A stretch of 64,000 bases of DNA from Streptacidiphilus jeojiense (GTDB lineage Bacteria > Actinomycetota > Actinomycetes > Streptomycetales > Streptomycetaceae). Below the pieces are notes generated by a model. The model worked only from the letters and a program-made list of their open reading frames with translations. It did not search any database and was not told where the DNA came from. Shown in pieces: positions 59,754 to 64,000 of the stretch (position 1 is the stretch's first letter; the number at the start of each line of letters is the position of its first letter). The translations under genes and the position numbers were made by a program. The stretch is taken from contig NZ_JOEH01000020.1 in NCBI RefSeq assembly GCF_000719095.1, forward strand, positions 85,483 to 149,482, in the 5' to 3' direction.

Positions 59754-60923
59754 TCAGAACGCGTTGACGCCGGTCAGCTCCCGGCCGATGAGCAGCTTCT
59801 GGATCTGGCTGGTGCCCTCGTACAGGGTCATCACCCGGGCGTCGCGGACGTACTTGCCGACCGGGTACTCGTCGACGAAGCCGTAGCCGCCGAAGACCTG
59901 GAGCGCGGCGTTGGCCGCCTTCACGGCGGCTTCGGAGGCGTAGAGCTTGGCGATGGACCCCTCGGCCCGGAACGGCAGCCCGCGCTCGATGAGGTCGGCG
60001 ACCCGCCAGGTCAGCAGCCGGGCGGCGTCCAGCTCCACCTTGATGTCGGCGAGCATCTCCTGCACCAGCTGGTGCGCGGCGATCGGCTTGCCGAACTGCT
60101 CGCGCTGGGTGGAGTAGGCGACGGCCGCGTCCAGCGAGGCCTGGATGATGCCGACGCAGCCGGCCGCCACCGACATCCGGCCCTTGGCGAGGGCGGCCAT
60201 GGCGACCTGGAAGCCCTTGCCCTCCTGGCCCAGCATCGCGCTGTGCGGGACCCGGACGTCCTCGAAGGCCAGCTCGGCGGTGGGCTGGCCGCGCAGTCCG
60301 AGCTTGCCGTGGATGGTGGTGCGGGTCAGCCCCGGGGTGTCGGTGGGCACCAGGAAGGCGCTGACGCCCTTGTGTCCGGCCTGCTCGGGGTCGTCCCCGC
60401 CGGTGCGGGCGAAGACCAGGGCGACCTCGGCCCAGGTGCCGTTGGTGATGAACATCTTGGCGCCGTTGATCACCCAGTCGACGCCGTCGCCGTCGCGCAC
60501 GGCCCGGGTGGAGAGGTTGCCGGCGTCCGACCCGGTGCCGGGCTCGGTCAGGGCGAAGCAGCCCAGCGCCTCCCCGGCGCACAGCCGGGGCAGCCACCGC
60601 TGCTTCTGCTCCTCGGTGCCGTAGGTGTTGATCGACTTGGTGACCAGGCCCAGCGACACCGACATCAGCCCGCGCACGGAGGAGTCGCCGCGGCCGAGCT
60701 CCTCGGTGACCAGGACGTAGGAGAGGTAGTCGCCGCCGGAGCCGCCGTACTCCTCGGGGATGGTCAGGCCCAGGAAGCCGAGCGCCCCGAGCTTCTTCAC
60801 GATGCCGCGGTCCACCTGCTCGGCGCGGTCCCAGGCGGTGGCGTGCGGGATGATCTCGCGGTTGACGAAGTCGGCCGCGAGCTCGCGGACGGCGGCCTGC
60901 TCCTCGTTGAGCTCCAGGTTCAC
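59754..60923 (-). CDS. Acyl-CoA dehydrogenase, operon gene 1
   Basis: A 389-residue enzyme. It has CFALTEPGTGSDAGNLSTRAV, WVINGAKMFITNG, KLGLRGQPTAELAFEDVRVP, ALQVFGGYGFVDEYPVGKYVRD and MTLYEGTSQIQKLLIGREL, where the Glu of YEGT is the catalytic base. GTG 60923 gives the usual start NLELNEEQAAVREL and has TGAGGA upstream; the ATG far upstream adds unrelated residues. It is the first gene of a four-gene acyl-CoA catabolic operon and faces a divergent TetR. Confidence 0.91.
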   Translation of the reverse strand: MNLELNEEQAAVRELAADFVNREIIPHATAWDRAEQVDRGIVKKLGALGFLGLTIPEEYGGSGGDYLSYVLVTEELGRGDSSVRGLMSVSLGLVTKSINTYGTEEQKQRWLPRLCAGEALGCFALTEPGTGSDAGNLSTRAVRDGDGVDWVINGAKMFITNGTWAEVALVFARTGGDDPEQAGHKGVSAFLVPTDTPGLTRTTIHGKLGLRGQPTAELAFEDVRVPHSAMLGQEGKGFQVAMAALAKGRMSVAAGCVGIIQASLDAAVAYSTQREQFGKPIAAHQLVQEMLADIKVELDAARLLTWRVADLIERGLPFRAEGSIAKLYASEAAVKAANAALQVFGGYGFVDEYPVGKYVRDARVMTLYEGTSQIQKLLIGRELTGVNAF

Positions 60924-61008
60924 GGTGGTCCTCAGGCAGGGGGGCACCCCCCGGACGGAGTCTGGGGGAGGGTGGGACATGGTTGGTGCTGCGCCGGGTT
61001 CTGCCAAT

Positions 61009-61027
61009 AAACTAGCGCTGCAAGTTT
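61009..61027. promoter_or_regulatory. Candidate TetR operator
   Basis: AAACTAGCGCTGCAAGTTT is an imperfect palindrome (AAACT-n-GC-n3-GC-n-AGTTT) between the divergent acyl-CoA dehydrogenase operon and TetR genes, on otherwise G/C-rich DNA. Confidence 0.55.
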
Positions 61028-61132
61028 TTGGACTCTAACCCGACCGTACGCCTGTTGGAAAGTGCCCGGACCGCAGCCATCGGCGGCTGTCCGCGGCTGT
61101 CCCTGGATCGGCCCATGAATCGGAGGTGCGCC

Positions 61133-61777
61133 GTGGCCCGCCCGCGCAACCCACTGCTGAGCCGCGACCGCATCGTCGCGGCCGCACTGGAGCTGGTCGA
61201 CACGGAGGGTCTGCCCGCGCTGTCCACCCGCCGCCTGGCCGCCGTGCTCGGGGTCAGCGGTCCATCGCTCTACAACCACTTCGCCACCAAGGACGCCCTG
61301 CTCGACGCGGTGGTGGACGAGGTGCTGGGGGAGGTTGACCTGTCGATGTGGGCCCAAGTCGACAAAGAAACCTGGGCCGACGCCCTCACCCGCTGGGCCC
61401 GCAGCTACCGGTCCGCGCTGGTCGCCCACCCCAACCTGATCCCGGTGCTGGCCCAGGGGCCCGGACGGCGGACCAATGCGCTGCGGCTGGCCGACGCGGT
61501 CTTCGGCGGGCTGGTCGACGCGGGCTGGCCGCGCGGGGACGCCACCCGGATCGGCGCCCTGATGCGCTACCTGGTCTTCGGCTCCGCGCTGGGCTCCTTC
61601 GCCGGCGGCTTCGTGGACGACCAGCAGATCTACGCCGCCGACTACCCCCACCTGGACCAGGCCCACCTGCTGGCCGAGCACCGCCGCAGCATCGACGAGG
61701 GGGCCTTCGAAACCGGGATCAGCGCACTGATGGAGGGGCTGACCCTGCAGTACGGACGCACCAATCCCGCCGGCTAG
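61133..61777 (+). CDS. TetR family regulator of the acyl-CoA operon
   Basis: A 214-residue TetR protein. The helix-turn-helix is RDRIVAAALELVDTEGLPALSTRRLAAVLGVSGPSLYNHFATKDALLDAV (12-61); the C-terminal part resembles TetR_C of FadR-like or drug-type regulators. GTG 61133 follows GGAGGTG; the frame upstream has no coding character. It is divergent from the acyl-CoA dehydrogenase operon with a palindrome between. Its stop overlaps the convergent SDR gene by four bases. Confidence 0.86.
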   Translation: MARPRNPLLSRDRIVAAALELVDTEGLPALSTRRLAAVLGVSGPSLYNHFATKDALLDAVVDEVLGEVDLSMWAQVDKETWADALTRWARSYRSALVAHPNLIPVLAQGPGRRTNALRLADAVFGGLVDAGWPRGDATRIGALMRYLVFGSALGSFAGGFVDDQQIYAADYPHLDQAHLLAEHRRSIDEGAFETGISALMEGLTLQYGRTNPAG

Positions 61778-62517
61778 CGGGTGGTGAACGCGCCACCGTT
61801 GACGTGGATCGTCTGACCGGTGATGTGCGCGGCCCCCGGCGAGGCCAGGAACCAGGCGGTCTCGGCGATGTCCGCCGGGGTGCCGGCCCGCTTGGTGTGC
61901 GTCTCCTGGACCAGCGACTGATGGCGCTCGTCCGTCATCTGCCCCTGGAAGAAGCCGGTTCCGGCGACATAGCCGGCCGAGATGACATTGCAGGTGACGC
62001 CGAGCGCCCCCAGGTCGGCCGAGAGCGCGGCGCTCCAGGCGGCGAGCGCCGCCTTGGCCGCCCCGTACGAGCCGCCCCGGCGCTCGGCCCCGATCGAGCC
62101 GATGCTGATGACCGAACCGCCACGGTTGAGCTTCTCCCGTACCGAGGCGGTGGTCAGCACGGCGCTCAGCAGGTTCTGCTCCAGGCTGGTCTGCCACTGC
62201 GTCAGCAGTGCTTCCAGCGGCGGGAGTTCGGCGGACCCGGCCGCCGTCTCGGGCAGTCCGCCCGCCGCGTTCACCAGCACGTCGAGCCCGGTGCCGAGCT
62301 CCGCGCCGAGCCGATCGCTCACCGCGGCGACCTGCTCGGGCCGCGTCGCGTCGCAGACCACTCCCCGAACCCCCAACTCCTTGGCGCTGCGCTCGACGGT
62401 GTCGGAGTGGCGCCCGGTGATGAACACCTCGGCCCCCTCCGCCGCGAACCTGGCCGCGACGGCACGGCCGATCCCACTGGTTCCTCCGGTGACAAGCACG
62501 GTGCGGCGGCGGGTCAT
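61774..62517 (-). CDS. SDR family oxidoreductase
   Basis: A 247-residue classical SDR. VLVTGGTSGIGRAVA, VLVNAAGG, Ser in ISIGSIGAERRGG and YxxxK in GSYGAAKAAL are in place, with HITGQTIHVNGGAF at the end. AGGAGG precedes ATG 62517. It is divergent from a MarR gene across a perfect 14-base palindrome, so it is probably a MarR-controlled reductase for a xenobiotic or aromatic compound. Confidence 0.87.
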   Translation of the reverse strand: MTRRRTVLVTGGTSGIGRAVAARFAAEGAEVFITGRHSDTVERSAKELGVRGVVCDATRPEQVAAVSDRLGAELGTGLDVLVNAAGGLPETAAGSAELPPLEALLTQWQTSLEQNLLSAVLTTASVREKLNRGGSVISIGSIGAERRGGSYGAAKAALAAWSAALSADLGALGVTCNVISAGYVAGTGFFQGQMTDERHQSLVQETHTKRAGTPADIAETAWFLASPGAAHITGQTIHVNGGAFTTR

Positions 62518-62545
62518 GGCATCCTCCTGGCTGGCTCAGTGCTAC

Positions 62546-62559
62546 GTTTAGATCTAAAC
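62546..62559. promoter_or_regulatory. MarR operator
   Basis: The perfect palindrome GTTTAGATCTAAAC lies 29 bases before the MarR GTG and 29 bases before the SDR ATG. Its size and A/T-rich core suit a MarR dimer; it would cover both divergent promoters. Confidence 0.75.
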
Positions 62560-62587
62560 ATAGTGAAGGACGATCGAGGAAGGCCCG

Positions 62588-63109
62588 GTGTCCATGGCGT
62601 CCGAGCCCCCCTATCCCGCCGCGAGGATCGCCGCCGCCTGGCAGCGGGAGCGTCCGGGCACCCCCACCGAGTCGATCGAGATCGTGACCCCGATCTGGCG
62701 CCTGGCGAAGCTCTTCACCGACGACCGCAACCGCGTGCTGCGCGAAGCGGGGATCGACGCGGCCACCCTCGACCTGCTCTCGGTGCTCCGCCGCTCCGGA
62801 CCCCCCTACACCCTGAGCACCCGTGAGCTGGCCGAACTCACCCTGGTCACCGCAGGCGCGATCTCCCAACGCGTGGCCCGGGCCGAGAACGAGGGCCTGG
62901 CCCGCCGAACCCCCGGGACCACCGGCCGCCGCACGGTCCTGGTCACTCTCACCGCCGAGGGCCACGCCCTGATCGAACGCTCCGTCGACGCGGTCCTGGG
63001 CCGCGAGGCGGAACTCGTCAGCTCCCTGGCACCGGAGGAACGTACGGCGCTGGTCGACCTCCTGGAGAAGCTGACGGTCGACGTCAGGCGTCAGCTGGAC
63101 CCCGGGTGA
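62588..63109 (+). CDS. MarR family regulator
   Basis: A 173-residue winged-helix protein. The N-terminal helices include IWRLAKLFTDDRNRVLREAGI, the recognition part is STRELAELTLVTAGAISQRVARAENEGLARRTP, and the wing GRRTVLVTLTAEGHALIE. GAGGAAGG before GTG 62588 selects that start over ATG 62594. It most likely represses the divergent SDR gene and itself until a small molecule binds. Confidence 0.87.
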   Translation: MSMASEPPYPAARIAAAWQRERPGTPTESIEIVTPIWRLAKLFTDDRNRVLREAGIDAATLDLLSVLRRSGPPYTLSTRELAELTLVTAGAISQRVARAENEGLARRTPGTTGRRTVLVTLTAEGHALIERSVDAVLGREAELVSSLAPEERTALVDLLEKLTVDVRRQLDPG

Positions 63110-63236
63110 CGACGGTGACCCTGGATCCGGGCCCGCACCAGGGTGAGCAGACCAGCGAACCGGCTCGTCTGACGGTCGATTGACCGGTAGCGTCGGCCTG
63201 ACCGTGGAATGCCTGCCGGGGAAGGAACCAGGGCTC

Positions 63237-63641
63237 TTGAGCGAGTACACGTTGCGCGTGATCGGGCACGTCGAGTCGGTGCTGGCAGAGCGGGCGGCGG
63301 CACCCCGACAGCCGGACGAGGGTGCCCCCGACGCCTGGCTGGTCTTCGACGACTGCTACGCCCCTGCCCTGGACGGCCTGGTCCCGGGCGCCGATGTGCT
63401 CCTGTTCACCTGGCTCGACCGCACCGACCGCGACACGCTCACCGTCCACCCTCGTGGCGAGGCCGCCCGGCCGCGCGCCGGCGTCTTCGCCACCCGCAGC
63501 CCGGACCGTCCCAATCCGATCGGCCTGCACGAGGTCCACATCCTCGCCGTCGCCGGCACCCGCGTACACGTCCGCAACCTCGAAGCCCTCGACGCAACCC
63601 CGATCCTGGACATCAAACCCCTGCTCACCCCGGACCGCTGA
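63237..63641 (+). CDS. TrmO/YaeB-like tRNA methyltransferase
   Basis: About 134 residues with the TrmO (UPF0066) fold: YTLRVIGHVESVL, DAWLVFDDCYAPALDGLVPGADVLLFTWLDR, and the signature GVFATRSPDRPNPIGLHEVHIL, which binds S-adenosylmethionine. Enterobacterial TrmO methylates t6A37 of tRNA-Thr. This protein is a single domain without the C-terminal part of E. coli TrmO. TTG 63237 was chosen because GGGGAAGGA stands ten bases upstream; GTG 63204 or TTG 63180 are possible. Confidence 0.82.
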   Translation: MSEYTLRVIGHVESVLAERAAAPRQPDEGAPDAWLVFDDCYAPALDGLVPGADVLLFTWLDRTDRDTLTVHPRGEAARPRAGVFATRSPDRPNPIGLHEVHILAVAGTRVHVRNLEALDATPILDIKPLLTPDR

Positions 63642-63918
63642 CGCCGTCCTGCAGATGGAGTCCTGCAGATGGGCGAGAGTCGGGCCCGGACTCCAGGTAC
63701 CACAACGGCGGTAGGTCGGAGCCAGGGGTCTTGGCCCCGGGCGGTGGAGCAACAGCGGACTCGTCGTCAGACACGGGTTCCCCCAGTTTGACCGACGGAA
63801 CGGAACCCGGCCGCGCCGTCGACAGGCCGTACCTCGGAGGGGGTTGTGCCCGCGCCCGCCAGCGAGCGGCCTGCCGGTAGTGGCAGGCACACTGCTCCAG
63901 CTTCCAGGCCTGAGTTGT
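63642..63918. other. Gap without a clear gene
   Basis: This 277-base stretch has no frame with typical codon use. It contains a 14-base tandem duplication (63646-63673) and a short hairpin (CTGCC/GGCAG near 63871-63886). The TrmO transcript may end here. I see nothing else. Confidence 0.5.
63646..63673 (+). repeat. Two tandem copies of a 14-base unit
   Basis: GTCCTGCAGATGGA is followed directly by GTCCTGCAGATGGG. One base differs between the units. It lies just after the TrmO-like stop codon. Confidence 0.75.
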
Positions 63919-64000
63919 TCAGGCGGCGGTGGTGGTGGTGTGTTTGTGCCGGGTGGGTGGTGGGGGGATGCGGGTGTTGGGTGGTGTGGGGGTGTTGGGG
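63919..64000 (-). CDS. 3' edge of an unidentified gene
   Basis: A minus-strand frame runs in from the right edge and stops at TGA 63921-63919, giving 26 residues rich in Pro, Thr and His (RIPPPPTRHKHTTTTA at the end). A hairpin GCCTGA/TCAGGC at 63908-63924 overlaps the stop and could terminate it. Its C/A-rich coding strand differs strongly from the rest of the window. It is too short to identify; it may also be non-coding. Confidence 0.35.
   Translation of the reverse strand, partial: PNTPTPPNTRIPPPPTRHKHTTTTAA

Noticed and set aside
55565..62517. Polyketide or other secondary-metabolite cluster
   Set aside because: The ligase, thiolase, SDR and acyl-CoA dehydrogenase form a normal acyl-CoA catabolic operon; no ketosynthase, carrier protein or tailoring set is present.
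60932..63250. 772-codon minus-strand frame across TetR, SDR and MarR genes
   Set aside because: Crosses three recognisable genes and two operators; no domain visible.

Overview
The window comes from a high-GC actinomycete, most probably a member of the Streptomycetaceae. The evidence is very strong third-position G/C, many GTG starts, ATGA and GTGA start-stop overlaps, a murT-gatD pair, a DUF5994 gene, an actinobacterial Tad pilus locus, and several copies of a repeat (GGGGCGCGGGGAACTGCGCG) that I associate with streptomycete intergenic regions. About 60 genes are packed on both strands. I saw no rRNA, tRNA, insertion sequence, CRISPR array or prophage. Functions are assigned by eye from motifs; no database search was run.

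0-9.2 kb holds mostly stand-alone genes: MmcQ/YjbR, two GNATs, a PLP dehydratase, a HAD hydrolase, an F420-type oxidoreductase, a Tat-exported FAD-linked cholesterol oxidase and a membrane Ser/Thr kinase. At 8.1-13.4 kb a ROK repressor faces a four-gene sugar operon (Gfo/Idh/MocA, two xylose-isomerase-like epimerases, a second Gfo/Idh/MocA). It ends in a triple-nested inverted repeat. 13.5-19.4 kb carries an SRPBCC protein, a type-B carboxylesterase, DUF5994, a bacterial PARG-like hydrolase, a frameshifted LD-carboxypeptidase, a VanZ protein and a STAS protein. 19.6-24.9 kb is a secreted-enzyme block: GH16-CBM6, its probable LacI regulator, and two exported phosphatases.

24.9-27.3 kb is a drug-efflux MFS gene and its divergent TetR, separated by four evenly spaced operator palindromes. 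27.3-33.4 kb is core metabolism and cell wall: ctaG, a D-2-hydroxyacid dehydrogenase, pfkA, gatD, murT and peptide deformylase. 33.5-38.2 kb has a TetR/acyl-CoA dehydrogenase pair with a 30-bp palindrome, then SRPBCC, metallo-hydrolase, MaoC and flavin-oxidoreductase genes.

38.3-52.3 kb is the most unusual region. It is a Tad/Flp pilus operon: a lipoprotein, a Cys-rich secreted protein, a SAF protein, CpaE, TadA, TadB, TadC, Flp, TadE-like and TadG-like. It continues into a 1027-residue membrane protein joining LysM domains to a BTAD-like tail. Each end has a protein that reads as a degenerate caspase-like fold: the first has lost both catalytic residues, and the last keeps His but has Ser for Cys and adds a helical repeat tail. 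I propose this as a pilus-linked sensory or scaffold system that merits testing.

52.4-64 kb carries a zinc-ribbon SDR without the usual YxxxK, an epimerase, a GNAT, a four-gene fatty-acid-type operon (acyl-CoA dehydrogenase, thiolase, SDR, acyl-CoA ligase) under a divergent TetR, an SDR/MarR pair around a perfect 14-bp palindrome, a TrmO-like gene, and the 3' edge of an unidentified gene with strong G/T strand bias.
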